Positions 35,029 through 46,905 of a stretch of DNA of 64,000 nt are shown piece after piece. The translations under genes and the position numbers were made by a program. The DNA comes from Salvator merianae (taxonomy: Eukaryota; Chordata; Lepidosauria; Squamata; Teiidae): the NCBI GenBank assembly GCA_003586115.2, contig QVOM02000034.1, positions 125,833,936 through 125,897,935 of the forward strand, given 5' to 3'. The number at the start of each line of letters is the position of its first letter. Position 1 is the first letter of the stretch. The notes beneath the pieces are model-generated. The model saw only the letters and a program-made list of their open reading frames with translations. It did not search any database and was not told the DNA's origin.

Positions 35029-38000
35029 CAACAACTAGGATGATGAGAAAGATGCCCAAAAACCCAGTTCTAAGGGGAAAGCCTTGCTCTTAAAACCTAA
35101 AAAGACAGCGACAGGCCCCACATAATAAAAAGTCCAGCACTGAGGGCAGTTGTTGGTCACAGGGCATGTTGTGATCCCATACTCTCCCATAGGTCCATGG
35201 GAGGAAGGCCATTCAAGTTTAGCAGGCAAGGGTATCTGAGGGAATGGTGTGTCACATGGACTGAGGTAAGAAAGAGACGAAAAATCATCACACACTGAGG
35301 AAAAAGATGGGCCTCACAAATAGTGTCCATATTTATTATATTTCGTCCTTCCTCTATATAAGTAGAATACCTGAACCCTGGCTTGAATCATCTTCTCAAT
35401 TGCCACTTAGGCTACAGATCAGGGCTTGAACAGGGTAAGAATATAGGTCATGTTGCCACATACTGGATGAGATACCCAGTAAAGTGTCTTTCACCTCTTG
35501 TTTCAACCTGTGGCTACAGCAAGCACCTTGCAGTGATTATGTAGATTACATAGCCCCATTACTGGGTATGAATGCCATCAAAGTCATCATTTTGTGAGAG
35601 CACAATTTTGGTGCCTTCAACACAGGTGTCTTGGAGGGCCCCTTTGAAGAATACCCCCTTGTTAAAAAATGGAGACAAGGAGGCATCATTTCAAGCAGTG
35701 ATAGAAGCCCTCTTCTTTTTCAGATGAAAACATGGCCCTAACCTTTACAGAAAGAGCTCTCTTTTCACTGTGTGCATTTTATATGTCCATTTTCTTCTTC
35801 AGGTTATGTAACTCTCCCTTCTCCAGGTGCAAAAGAAGGCTTCCATAGGTTATGGTCTATGAATGTTTAATCAGCAATGTATTCTATCACACACACTTCT
35901 GAAGTGTAGAATGACTGGACAGATTGTGTTACACTGTGTGTACATCAGGATGGCACTGCTGCAATTATGGGATGGAGCAGATCCAGCAATTAATACTTGT
36001 AAAGTCCAAAAGCAATGGATAAAGGTTGCTCAAACTGCTCTTAGACACCACAAGTACTTAGATCTGCTGTGGACTGTGGAATCCAGACAAGATTATGTTT
36101 TGTAATATCCAGATGCATCCAAATGCCTGTCAAATAATTAAGAGCAATATGGTTGAGAAGAATGTCTAGCCATTTCTAGAAGCACAACGGAGATGTTAAT
36201 ATTCCTGCTTGTAAAAAAATCATCTTTATGGAAGAAGGAGCCCTTTTGAACTACTACTACTAAACAATACGTGCTGCTTTTGAAAGTAGTTGGGGAGTTA
36301 TTTTTTATTATAGTAATTTTTGCTAAACTTCTGAAATTACACAATACTGAAAGCTAAGTATTCAGTTTCTTTGTGAATAGCACCCTCTGCCTCTACTAAC
36401 TGGTTAATGCAGAATAGTATACATAACTATCTGTAACAAAGAAGGGAGATGCCCCCCCAAAATCTCAAATTACTGAACCATACACGAATGTCTCATCCTA
36501 GTAAAGATTTGTTTAAGATCTTTCAAAGAATAAAGAAATATATGGAGAGTTCCAGAAAACAGGCTTGTTTGCAAAAAAAAGCAGAGAGACATGGGATGAG
36601 AAAAATAACAAATGATGGATATCCAAGCTAGCAAGAGAATTCTAGGAGGAGATTTACTTTAATTTCATTGACCAGAACAAGATCTTTTTCTGTGTAGATC
36701 ACATCAAAATGTGGAATGTACATAAGAATTAAAAAGAGAGACTACAATAAGAACTGAGATGTGGGGCAAGATACTTCAGAATGCAGAAGGGAATAAGGTA
36801 AGGATATTCAGACTGCTTCCACACCAAGTGCTTTAGTGAGTGATATGAAAGTCAGTCATGGCACAGACTGCACAATCTCAGCCAAGGCCTGAATGGTGGA
36901 TAGTGATGCATGCCAGAGACCATCTGATCCATCGCAACCCCACCTCAGCCTAACTTCAGAGACCAGAACAAAAGTTCCCAGTCTCCAAAGTTGAGGCTGG
37001 AAGCTTGTCGTGACATGCCAAAAATCTCACATTTCTGGGGCCGCTTCTGGGAACCCAACAAAAGGGCACCAGACTCTACGGTGCCTCATGGAAAATATTT
37101 ATTCAACATCAACTGTAATTGTTAATGCCACTTCCATGCTGTGGTTCAGGTTCATGCCTAGCATCAAGTAGACAGAGAGGTCCCTAGGGGACCTCTTTTT
37201 TATATGGATGGCAGCTTCAAAGGCAGCTGCCACAGTCCCCAGGGAATGAACAGAAGCTGTCATAGTGCTCTTTTATCTATTCAATAATAAGGCAAATAAG
37301 CATGAGAATGGTTTGTGCCACACTTACATCCTAACCCCATTTGACTGTCTTGCATTAAGGTTGCACCTACCTGCCAGCCAACACTACTTTCCCATTTGTT
37401 GACTTGTGTTGGGACTATAGGTTCCAGCATACCGCAGTGCTTACATCTGTGCTGCTGCTTCGTCTTCTGGGAAAGTTTCAAATGTAATTGGTCACATCAC
37501 TGTTCAAGGATCACCTGAAACAGGAGGTAGCCTGTTAGGATTGTAGTTCCAGAAGGCAATGTAGCCCAGGCAATGTAGCAGGAGGCAACATAGCAAATCC
37601 AGGAAGGTTCATAGCAAACCAACTCAAAATGAGCCAGCTTAACTCATTTTTAGAAAACACATTTTAAAAATGCCTGTGATCAGACATAACAAAAGAGGTG
37701 CCTTAGAGGTGACTCTGGAAGACAGTGTGTGGCCCTTGTGTTACCAAACCTCCTCTAATTCATCTTTTCTAGCTCAGAATGTTTAGGAGAGGCAGGCTGG
37801 TGTGTGGACAGTCCCACCGCAAAGCTTTCTCTAAGCTGCTTCAGAGATGCGTCTGATCACAGCTAGTGCTTACCATGAGATAACATAAATTTAAAGAAGA
37901 GCAACATACGCAGAGAGAAAAGTAAATTTCTGAGATAATAGTTTAAAAAAATGTGACCAAATGAATGTATGGGAGGACAAAATGAACATGACTAGATATA

Positions 38001-39126
38001 AACTGTTTCCTTATTACAAATGGAAAGGTGTGTCACTGGCAAGAGGTAATTGTGAAGGTCTAGAAAACCATCTGAGGCTGAGAAGGGCCACTTCTAGAGT
38101 CTCACAGATATAGCTGTTAGATAGCAAACACAGAATCGATTGTGCTTTTCTTTCTTTTTTTCATTTTGCTTTCCTTTGCTTTCCCTATTCATGTGTACTT
38201 TGAATGCTAGAAAAATGACACTATTTATTCTTACTTCTGCAAAGAAAGACGTGGGGACAATGTTGGAGGATTTTCCCTGCACTTTAGACCTGATTTTAGT
38301 TGGCACATTTCAGGGTCCATAGCGGGAACTGTTGAAGTATGTGTCAATAGCCATAGAAAATGCCAGAAGAAATGTTTCATATATCTGTCATAGGAAACAT
38401 TAGAACATAACTTCTAGTAAATCAGAAGATTGACTCAGCTAATGAATAAGCAGCAACTCCCCAGAGTCCAGTCCTGCTTCCAGTCCTAACTGGAAATTCT
38501 GGAAACGGAGTTTGGGTCATTTTGAATTCAAAGCTCAGCTGCTGTTGAGCTATGGCCTGTTCTAATATATCTCACCAACTGTCACCCTCAGAAATTTGAT
38601 CAGGGTTGCTCACACAGCTGAGCACCAGTGTTTGTTTTTATATTCATTCATAAAATATTTACATAAGATTCTTGACCTGGATATCTAAATTATTATGTTA
38701 GGTTGCATTCATATGTAGCCAAAAAAAAAAAAAAAAAAAAGTGGATCATGGCATCCTAAAAATGCTAGCATGTGACGAACATGTTCTCACCCCATTTCTA
38801 ATCTGAAAGGAGAGGTTTCAAAATCAGGAAATGGTCTCAAAGGTCATTTCATTGAGTTCAAAGATTAGGAATACTGCCTCTCTCTCCACCCTGAGTCAAA
38901 AGAGGTTCAATCTTAACTTGGAAAGCAGGAACCTCCCTTTCCAACTGATCCAAGATTGGAGCTTCTCTTGATTTAGTAAGGGAGGGATAAGCAGTGCCCC
39001 TTCACCATCAACATCAGATGTGATGCCCCAGATGTTGACACAAGAGGAGGCAACTCTTCATCTCTTGTGATCAAAGTCAAGTGGGCTTGGCTTTGATCTC
39101 AATGAATGGGATAAGGGCTGTTGTTT
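35029..39126. other. No recognised gene
   Basis: Contains an (A)20 tract at 38721-38740, a short near-palindrome AGGTCCCTAGGGGACCT near 37180, and an imperfect hairpin GATCAAAGTCAAG...CTTGGCTTTGATC at about 39069-39100. Frames such as 35863-36105 and 38094-38306 have no known relatives. Confidence 0.5.
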
Positions 39127-39297
39127 TAGGGATGTGCGCAAAAGCACTTTTCCCTTTTCGCTTCACAGCGCTACAAAGCTACTAGGCTTCGTTTTTGCAC
39201 GAAAACTATAGGTGCGAAAACGGAGCCTTTCATTTTTGCTGTGAAAATCTTCGCAGCGACTGGGGGCACTGCCTGTCACAGAGGAAGCACTACTTTA

Positions 39298-39466
39298 GCG
39301 ATTGGCGAAGGTCTTCCCTTCGCAATGATTTTTCTCCGTTTCCAATCGCTCTCTCATTCCCCCCCTTCTTTCTGTGTGCGTGTGTGCGAGTGACAGAAGA
39401 GGGGGAATGAGAGAGCGATCAGAAACGGAGAAAAATCAATGCGAAGGGAAGACCTCTGCCGATCGC
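39298..39466. repeat. Long hairpin, module 1 of copy E
   Basis: The left arm with GGCGAAGGTCTTCCCTTCGC pairs with the right arm containing GCGAAGGGAAGACCTCTGCC. The loop is TTCTGTGTGCGTGTGTGCGA. Confidence 0.9.
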
Positions 39467-39511
39467 TAAAGTTAAGTGCTGCCTCTGTGACAGGCAACAC
39501 TTAACTTTAGT

Positions 39512-39684
39512 GGTCGGATTCGGCGAAGGTCTTCCCTTCGCATTGATTTTTCTCCGTTTCTGATCGCTCGCTCATCCCCCCCCTTCTTTCTGTGTGCGCG
39601 TGTGCAAGTGACAGAAGAGGGGGAATGAGAGAGCAATTGGAAACGGAGAAAAATCAATGCAAAGGGAAGACCTCCGCCAATCGC
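39512..39684. repeat. Long hairpin, module 2 of copy E
   Basis: This repeats module 1: CGGCGAAGGTCTTCCCTTCG is the left arm, and GCAAAGGGAAGACCTCCGCC the right arm. Confidence 0.9.
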
Positions 39685-39730
39685 TAAAGTTAAGTGCTGC
39701 CTGTCACAGAGGCAGCACTTAACTTTAGCG
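39682..39730. repeat. Perfect 21-bp linker hairpin in copy E
   Basis: Arms 39682-39702 and 39710-39730 are exact reverse complements (starting CGCTAAAGTTAAGTGCTGCC) around the 7-nt loop GTCACAG. Confidence 0.96.
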
Positions 39731-39929
39731 ATCGGCGAAGGTTTTCCCTTCGCATTGATTTTTCTGACACTGCGGCAAATGGCGAAGGTCTCGAAGGACA
39801 GCAAAAGTCACCAGGACCTTCGCCATTCACATTCGCTGTCCCCTTTTCCCTTTGTATTTCGTGCGAAGATGGCGGAAATGCCATCTTTGTGTGAAATTCG
39901 AAGGGAACAAAGCTTCATGCACATCCCTA

Positions 39930-40424
39930 GTCACTATCCAATTCTTGTTTTCTATAGCACAGACTGATGCTAAGAAGACCTATAAGTCCCCTTAAGCAGC
40001 AGTTATTTGTATGAGTAAGGATGCAGCAGCAAATGAGAAAATGAGAGATGTTTGAAGAACTCTGAGAGATCTTCAAACAACTCTGCTGCTAAAACAGCAT
40101 AAGGGTGCTTATGGAAGCAAAGAAAGATAAAGGCTGCACTCTCCCTCCATGCTCTCTCTGCACATTGCACAATGAAGGTGTCATAAAGGCACATAAGGAT
40201 ACCATGCACATCCTGCCAAAAACTGCTTTCAGCCAGTACAAATTCTAGATTATTTGGGGACAAGAATAAATACTGAGTGCAATTCCATTTCACTGTGTCA
40301 GGTTATTTCTTGCCGATCAGAAACCTCATGTATGCAGCCAGTTTGCTCAGTCTCATAGACTGAGGGAGAGAAACTAAAGATCACAAAGGGAGGGAATACT
40401 TGTAGATCTACTATCCTCAAAGAT
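39930..40424. other. No recognised features
   Basis: Nothing classifiable. Confidence 0.5.
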
Positions 40425-40741
40425 GTGAGGTGTTTTAAGAACCTTCCTGTATTTCCACTACCCTTGGAGGTACGAGGGGCTGCAACACATGAAAGGTTGT
40501 GGTGCCTCCTTGGCTTCGGAATAGCCTCCCAGTGGAAGTACAACAGGCACCAATTTTATATGGTGTACAGTGCCTAGTTAAAATGTACCTCTTCATCTGG
40601 GCCTTTGATTCCTTGATGCTCTGAATGTAGTCCTGCCAAGGTGAGAGGGAGGGAAGAAGGGATAATGGGTGGGTATTTAAATATCTTTTAGTGTTGTTGC
40701 CCACTCTGGGACCTCAAATTTTATAAATAAATAAATAAATA
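40425..40741 (+). mobile_element. L2-like LINE 3' end
   Basis: The translation near 40515-40610 gives NSLPVEVQQAPILYGVQC and LVKMYLFIWAFDSL, the C-terminal motif of L2 ORF2. A 3' UTR follows, ending GTTGCCCACTCTGGGACCT and (ATAA)n. 5'-truncated. Confidence 0.82.
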
Positions 40742-42590
40742 GCCACCTTACAGATTTGTTTTTGTTTAGGTTTTTTTTCCTGTGTGTGAATATGCATGTG
40801 AAGCAAGAATGGTAAATCCCTGGCCTTTCTAATGTTTCTAGACTGCAGATTTCAGATCTCATCACCCTGGCAAGTGACAGTGCTGACTGGAGCAGGAACG
40901 CCACAAAAAGATATATTATGTGATCTCCATCTTCTAACTAAAGTGCATCTCTTGCCTACTATTTTGTATTTGAAGATCAATTACAGTCTGAACCTAGTAG
41001 AACTTGGCACCCATAAACAATGGAACTTATTAATGTAGGGATGGCAAACATTTGATGCTCCAGATATTGCTGAACTAGAAGTTCTACAAGCCTCAATGAT
41101 ATCGTCAACAGTGAGGGACAGTGAGAAAGTGTAGCAACATTGGAGTGGCCACATATTACTTATTCCCACTTTATTTTTTTAAAATACCTTGTGAAACTGG
41201 ATATTTCCCCCAAATTTAGCCTCCAGGAGCTGCTACTTCTGTCGCTTTTCTCCGTTGAACAATGACGTATCTGATCGGTGCACCATATTTCCCCAGGTCA
41301 AACTGATTATTTATGCATGCACGCATGCATGCTCAGAAGGGAAATTGCTGGAAAGACAAAAGGTCACTTTCTAACTGTTAAATGGCAATGCATCCTCTCC
41401 TTTCCTTTCTTTGTTTCAGCTGGGCACATGAGATTGTCAAGTTTACCACCTGAAATATATACCAATGTTAGTTATTTGCAAACAAAATCCATTTACTGAC
41501 TTGTACAATGAGAACATCCAGTAGCAGCACTGCAAGGTTAGTCATTATTAGTTAGTGCTCTGATTTAGGATCCAATAATAGCAATCATACCTCTGATGAG
41601 AATAGCTCCAAACCTTGCTGTACCAGGTAATCAGAACAAAGGAGAAATATTGCATCAATGTTCCTATCATTTTCATATTTTGTTGCTCCAGGTGCAATGA
41701 TTGTCATAAATTAGGGGTGTGCCTATTAGGCAGACTTTGTATTTATGATTATAGTCTCCTAAAGGCATTGTTAATGGATTGCAGAACCACTTGTAGTGTT
41801 CGAAATAATAAAAACACCAGGCTTTTTACAGCATCTACACGTTTAAATGATGGGGATAGTATAAACATCCACATTCTCATTCATCAAGCACCTCTGATTC
41901 AGCAGACCTTCCTTACTCCTTCACTTGCAGGGCTCTATCTATATAAAGTGAGTTGGTTGGTCACTTTAGAAAACTTTTTTGTATAGTTAAAGGAACAAAC
42001 TGTATTTTAGAGATTACTGGACTCATCTGTAGTCACATGTATAGAATCAAGCTTGCTCTGGAAGCACCTGTGGTATGATAGATACACCCAGGGCATCCAC
42101 TTCCATAGATCACCCTGAAAAGGATCCTGAAGTTATAAAACAGAGCAATGAAAAAACACTCTGATCCTTTAGGATGCAGTCTGTACCTTTTTAACCACCC
42201 TTTCATACCTTCAAATTAATAAAAGCTGTGAGATTGGGTGAAATGTTTTCCAATAACTGTAAATAAATGGAAAGGAAGAATCAAGAAATAATATTCTCTG
42301 TTTAATGTTTCCTGCTTTCAGTGGAAACCCCAAATGCAGGAATCATTTTCCATGGTCAACTGTTTTTTTCTGCCTTTTACATATAAGTGTTCTCAAAGTT
42401 ATGTCTGTTATATAAAAAAAAGTTGCATTCTGAATTTGATAATTTTCATTACACAGCACTTGGATTATGTGCATGCCTTTTATGTAAGCTTAAATTAACA
42501 TTGTATAAGTGGTAATGGCACAGGCTATTTTTTTGAATATATATTTTCAATTAAAGCAAAATAAAACACAAAAACTATGACTATATACTG

Positions 42591-42598
<8 letters not shown>
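40742..42598. other. No recognised gene
   Basis: The 123-codon frame at 41615-41986 is the longest and resembles no protein I know. A short ATGCATGC run is at about 41312-41332. Confidence 0.45.

Positions 42599-42637
<39 letters not shown>
42599..42637 (+). repeat. (TA)19 microsatellite
   Basis: An uninterrupted TA run. Confidence 0.97.
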
Positions 42638-42640
<3 letters not shown>

Positions 42641-42649
42641 TTCTGATGA

Positions 42650-42890
42650 CACCCCAATCATTCAGACCAATCTCTGCTGCTGCTGCACTGGCAAAAGTCC
42701 ACTTCTGGGGCTTTTTCTGAAGTGAGGTGGCCCCTTGTCTTTGGAGCTGACAATTCAGCTTTGAGACTGAGCTGCCAGCTCCAAAGACAGAGAAGGGTGA
42801 GGCACGTGCTGTTTGACTGGCACCTGGCCTATCCTGGGTACACCTCCATGCTCCCTATGACACCAAAGTGCAGATCAGCATAAGTAATTG
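42650..42890. mobile_element. Partial copy of the ATCCACACTT-TIR element
   Basis: CCACTTCTGGGGCTTTTTCT, CTTTGGAGCTGACAATTCA and CTCCAAAGACAGAGAAGGGT parallel 57568-57650 in the same orientation. Both ends are missing. Confidence 0.5.
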
Positions 42891-43340
42891 CCATTCACAG
42901 GATCATTTATGGAGCTGAGTTCAAGGAAAAATGAATTAACAGCAATGTAGCAATGGGAAAAAAACAGAGAAAATGTTCAATAGATAAATACCTCAAATCA
43001 CCACCCACAATGCATCTGCCACTTGACAAAGTAGGTGTCATTCAAGTACCTGCCCTCCCCTTTAGGACGAACCAGTATAATTTATTTACACTGTGGACCT
43101 TACAGACATGAGATTCTCTCTTGATATGGATATCTGCGTAGTTTTCTTACTGCCACTATGCAGACCTAACTCAGTCAGGTAAATTCAGTGTGGTTGGTGC
43201 TACTGCCAAGCAGAAATGGAATATCTGACCCTTGAAACAATTTACATACACTGAAACATTTTGTAAAGAATAAAAATAATGATAGTTTGCAGCAAGGATC
43301 ATTGTTTTTCAATAAGTCACTTTAAGGATATAGAGACAAT

Positions 43341-43830
43341 TTTGCATTTGCACGAGAACAACGGAATGATTAGCAGGCTTCAGGCCAGTGAAGATGAGGT
43401 CTGTTAGCTTCCCTTCACACTTGCCAGCAATGGAGAAGACTGCAAGCTGACCAGCAGAAAGAGCAGTGCAAATGGGAGTGCACTAGGCAGGGGCCTGCTT
43501 TGAAATCACAGAGACTACTTACAAAAACATAGAGCTACAAAACTGCACCATGGAGTTAGTAATCAAAGAGAGAGAACTGTTTTCGAAGTGGGCCCCTCCC
43601 CACTGCCATTTTAAATCTGGAAGCAGTGCAGATGGACCTCCCCCGATCTGTGCCAGATCCCACAAGTTGGAATCAAGACAGCAAATTACTGCTTCAGCCT
43701 TCCCCAGCTTCAGGTGAGCATCAGATGTGCCTCATTGAGAATTAGGGCTGCTGCCTCAGTTTGCAAGTGTGAAAGCACTTGACTAGCAAGAGGACGGGAA
43801 CATTCCTCTTGCTAAGAGCGAACAGGCACA
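43341..43830. mobile_element. GC-richer hAT-like non-autonomous element, copy 3
   Basis: It shares GCAAGCTGACCAGCAGAAAG, GATTAGCAGGCTTCAGGCC and GCCCCTCCCCACTGCCATT with the copy at 53555, and ends GCTAAGAGCGAACAGGC. The left terminus (TTTTGCATTTGCACGAGAAC) is eroded. No target duplication found. Confidence 0.7.
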
Positions 43831-43839
43831 GTTTCCAAC

Positions 43840-43953
43840 AGTTTTTTTTTTTCTTTAATGTATATTAGTATCAGAAATAAAAATTAATAATTATTAAAAA
43901 TTAATAAATCACGATTAGACATCAAATCCTGGCCCAAGATCATGTGCATATCC
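43840..43953. mobile_element. Possible end fragment of a hAT-like element
   Basis: An AT-rich stretch ends in ATCATGTGCATATCCCTA, which resembles the terminal ATGCACATCCCTA of the hAT MITEs here. No matching left end. Confidence 0.3.
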
Positions 43954-44149
43954 CTAGTTTTCTCATCTGTCTGACTCGAGCTCCAGGCTTTTTTCCAGTT
44001 GTTGCTTCTTTCCTTATGCCTGTTTTCTCATTCTAATAGATTCTCTCTAGTACTTGTATTTTATGTTGGTGCTTACAGTCCTGCCTTACAGCCTAATATT
44101 TTTTCCTAGCTAGTTTTTCTTTTTAGTCCCTTACTGGCTAGCTCACTCT

Positions 44150-44329
44150 GGCCCTTTCTGCACTTGGACTTATTCCAGATTATATCTCAGAATAGGAACC
44201 TGCCATCTGCATGCTTGTGTGGACTATAGTAGACCCTGGGCAAGACCTTTCATAGTTTGCACTAGCATGTGCATAGCAGGTCCCTATTCTGGGATATAAT
44301 CCACAATAAGACCAAGTGCAGAAAGGGCC
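44150..44329. mobile_element. 180-bp palindromic MITE, copy 1
   Basis: The left end GGCCCTTTCTGCACTTGG and right end CCAAGTGCAGAAAGGGCC are exact complements. Pairing continues inward through CTTATT/AATAAG and ATTCTGRGATATAATC for most of the length. CTCTG lies at both immediate edges (taking GCCC...GGGC as the element), a possible 5-bp target duplication. Confidence 0.8.
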
Positions 44330-44350
44330 TCTGTTTCTTCCTGACAGTAT

Positions 44351-45079
44351 GGCCCTTTCTAATTGGAACTTTCTCCAGACTATAGCCTGGAACAAGGACC
44401 TGCTATCCACATGCTGGTGCAGGGCCTGACATAGGGCCTTTTCGCACTGAGCTCCATAGTCCGTTCCCAGTAGTTGGCTTCAGACCGGAGGGGTTGGAGA
44501 ACGCTGGCTGCCCTTCGCACTCCCGGCCAGAGGAACAGACCTGAAGCTGACCAGCAGAGGGAACAGTGCGAATGGCAGCTGCTAGTTCGGTACCGCACTC
44601 CGTACCATCGAGCTCTGCTTCGTAACCAGAGGGCTCCTTACAGAGCCGGCTTCGTAACGGCAGCTAGGCTGCCATGCCCAAAGGGCTATCCCAGGCACAA
44701 AGCAGCGGACCAGGGTACGCAGCAGCGGACTGGGGTACGAAGCTTCGGACCACATATGCGCAGCCGCACCAGCCACACCAGTTACTTCAAATGCCGACGG
44801 GAGTGCGAAAGCACCGTGCCCATCTTTGATCCATCACGCAGGTCGGGATGAAGACAAGCTTTTACCTGTCTAGCCTTACCCAAGATCAGGTACAAATCGG
44901 GTACGATGTGGTTCGGATCGGGTGAGGCACACGCGCGGCGGTGCGAAAGCTCCGTTCCAGTGAACGGACAAGAACGTTCCACCGGATTGTGCGAAAAGGC
45001 CCTATGTCTGCATTAGCATGTGGATGTCAAGCCTCTATTTCAGGATTTAATCTGGAGTAAGGTTTAGTGCAGAAAGGGC
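44351..45079. mobile_element. Palindromic MITE, copy 2, split by a hAT-like element
   Basis: It begins GGCCCTTTCTAATTGGAACT and ends TTTAGTGCAGAAAGGGC. The interior pieces (TAGCCTGGAACAAGGACCTG before, CATGTGGATGTCAAGCCTC after) match copy 1, but the middle is replaced by the 573-bp insertion at 44432-45004. Confidence 0.72.
44432..45004. mobile_element. GC-richer hAT-like non-autonomous element, copy 4 (best preserved)
   Basis: The terminal inverted repeats are TAGGGCCTTTTCGCACT and TGTGCGAAAAGGCCCTA. With adjoining host bases, the symmetry extends to GACATAGGG...CCCTATGTC. The interior is markedly rich in CpG, with GACCAGCAGAGGGAACAGTG and GCGAAAGCTCCGTTCCAG as in copy 1. It has the highest CpG content of the family in this window, which fits a younger age. 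Frames of 64-125 codons have no known homology. Confidence 0.85.
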
Positions 45080-45089
45080 TTATTTTTAA

Positions 45090-45350
45090 CTCAGGCTGCA
45101 TCTAGATCCCAAAATGGTGTTCCGAGATGGAGACATTTGCCACCTCCTTCATTATCAACATCTTTGGAGCTGGCATCTCAGTTTCAGAGTCTAGTTTGCT
45201 CAAGTTATGAAGAGGCCCTCTGTCATGCCAGAAAACATCCTGGACATGAACCTTCTCTAGCACTGTGTCTGTGCAAAGCAGGCCCATAGATTACTCACCT
45301 CACTGCTGTGTGTCTACACAGTGGCAGTGACAGCAACTTAGGGTGATCTA
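45090..45350. mobile_element. Partial copy of the ATCCACACTT-TIR element, inverted
   Basis: ATCTTTGGAGCTGGCATCTC followed by AGTTTCAGAGTC and the end GTGTGTCTACACAGTGGC resemble parts of 42650-42890 and 57262-57729. Borders uncertain. Confidence 0.4.
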
Positions 45351-45660
45351 AATAAATTACTCTTCTTGTCTTCCAGTATAAATGCTCACTGTGCTAGTAT
45401 TAAGCAGGAAAGAATTCAAGTGGTGCTTTGACAGCTATGAATGTTACTTTTATGTAATTATGAGGGAGTTGTGAGATTTTTTCCCCATTATTTAAACCAA
45501 GTCATAAATTAGTCACACTATAGCCTTTGATTCTTCAGACAAGGATTAATGCTATATTAAAAAATAAATAAATAAATAAAAATTGAAAGGAGTGATAAAG
45601 AAAAGTTTTGACATTTTGCTAAATTTTAATATTTTATATTCATACAAGGATAATAGTGAA

Positions 45661-45975
45661 ATAAGGGCTTTTCTACACTTGCCACAAGTATGGAAGGGAT
45701 CTATGGGCCTCACTTCCACATGCTGATATGGGATAATGGAGTACCCATTCTCTCCTATTATGCTCCATCTGCATAAATCAGGTTAGAGTGCACAAAATGG
45801 TGTCCTAGTCACCAGCAGACTTCAAGGTCTACCAGCATACTAGGGAGCACACCTCAGTGGTCCAGCATACCACAGGGAACCCATTTCAGCTGCACAGGAA
45901 GGTGTGCCACTAAAGTGTCCACCTGGGAACTCCAAAAGCCAGGAACTTTGGTGGACAGTGTAGTCATTTTGTATT
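45661..45975. mobile_element. CCAGTAGACC-type non-autonomous DNA element, copy 3
   Basis: It starts AAGGGCTTTTCTACACTTGC. It has ATCTATGGGCCTCACTTCCA, CATGCTGATATGGGATAATG, CACAAAATGGTGTCCTAGTC and AAGGTCTACCAGCATACTAG, shared with 49190-49575 in the same orientation and with 27050-27545 inverted. No right TIR identified. Confidence 0.62.
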
Positions 45976-46675
45976 CTACATCTCTTGTTTTGTTCACATT
46001 AGCTCATATTCTGTTTTTATCCAATTGTTTTTGTTTGTTTGTTTGTTTTACTGCTTCTCCCAACCTCATGGTCAATTTATGGTAATCTCGTGAGTTTTTG
46101 TGAGATTTCCGTCATATAGTTGGCAATCTAACCCTTCTATATTATAGTTGGCAGTGTGATTAACTTAAAATATTTTAGAAACAGATGCTGATAAAAGACT
46201 TCATTTGATTTTTGAAATCATAATCTTTGCAACAAACAGAAAATAAACTAATTATAAAATTTCCTTCAGTGACACATATTGAGTCTTTGTTCGAAGAAGC
46301 AGGTGACATCTTTGCCGGTGTCTGGGGTTGGTGCCAAGTTCAGCACTGAAAAGAATACCTCTTCACCTCAGTTTTCCAGCAGAGAGGTGACATTTTGAGC
46401 AGCAGTTAAAAGCTGCTCTGTTGGGAACAGAAAATCACACCCATGCAAAGTGGCACCTCCATCAGCAATTGCATCCAGTAATTGCTTACCATGAGGCACC
46501 TACTGCAACCACAACTGTAGAAGTGGTGACAGAAGATGGATTGCTGAGTGCCTTGCTCTGTAAGTGGAGATGCAACCAAATTCTTATTTTATGCTTACAG
46601 CTGACTACATTTTCAAATTAAACTTCAACTGCAAGCACAATAAGTCAACTTTCTTTTCATCTATACTGCCAAACG
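45976..46675. other. No recognised features
   Basis: AT-rich DNA with a short TTTG run near 46030. Confidence 0.5.
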
Positions 46676-46905
46676 TAGGACCTTTTTTCACTTGAAAAGT
46701 GAGCATCAGGGAACACACGGCTGTGCAACATTGCCAATCACCATGGCAGGGGCTGGATGCCATCATTCACTGTGAATGCTGGCAAACCAACTGTGTTCTG
46801 TTCCCAGACATCACAGTGTGAATGGTCTCTGAACTGTGAGGTCTATTCCATCTTGGAATATTTATTTCCAAACATTCCAAGATGGAAAGTGTGAAAAGGT
46901 CCATA
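46676..46905. mobile_element. 230-bp MITE with internal perfect hairpin
   Basis: The ends TAGGACCTTTTTTCACTTG and AAGTGTGAAAAGGTCCATA are imperfect terminal inverted repeats of the general hAT-like type. Near its right end TTCCATCTTGGAAT (46846-46859) and ATTCCAAGATGGAA (46874-46887) form an exact 14-bp hairpin. No target duplication seen. Confidence 0.7.

Larger units (their letters stand above)
39127..39929. mobile_element. Tandem-hairpin foldback element, copy E (two modules)
   Basis: The ends TAGGGATGTGCGCAAAAGC and GCTTCATGCACATCCCTA resemble the hAT MITE termini in this window. The interior is GC- and CpG-richer and made of repeated palindromes. Two long hairpins (39298-39466 and 39512-39684) each have about 65-bp arms running from CGATCGGCGAAGGTCTTCCC to TCTCATTCCCCC. 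They are joined by short hairpins containing TTAAGTGCTGCC. The module period is about 212-218 bp, read from CTTTAG at 39293, 39505 and 39723. Frames of 64-110 codons on both strands reflect the palindromes. No matching target duplication: the flanks are TGTTGTTT and GTCACTAT. Confidence 0.85.

Noticed and set aside
39119..39937. Target site duplication for copy E
   Set aside because: The 8-bp flanks TGTTGTTT and GTCACTAT do not match, so none is claimed.
41615..41986. 123-codon frame, possible small gene
   Set aside because: Low-complexity mixed composition, no recognisable domain and AT-rich flanks. A chance frame is more likely.
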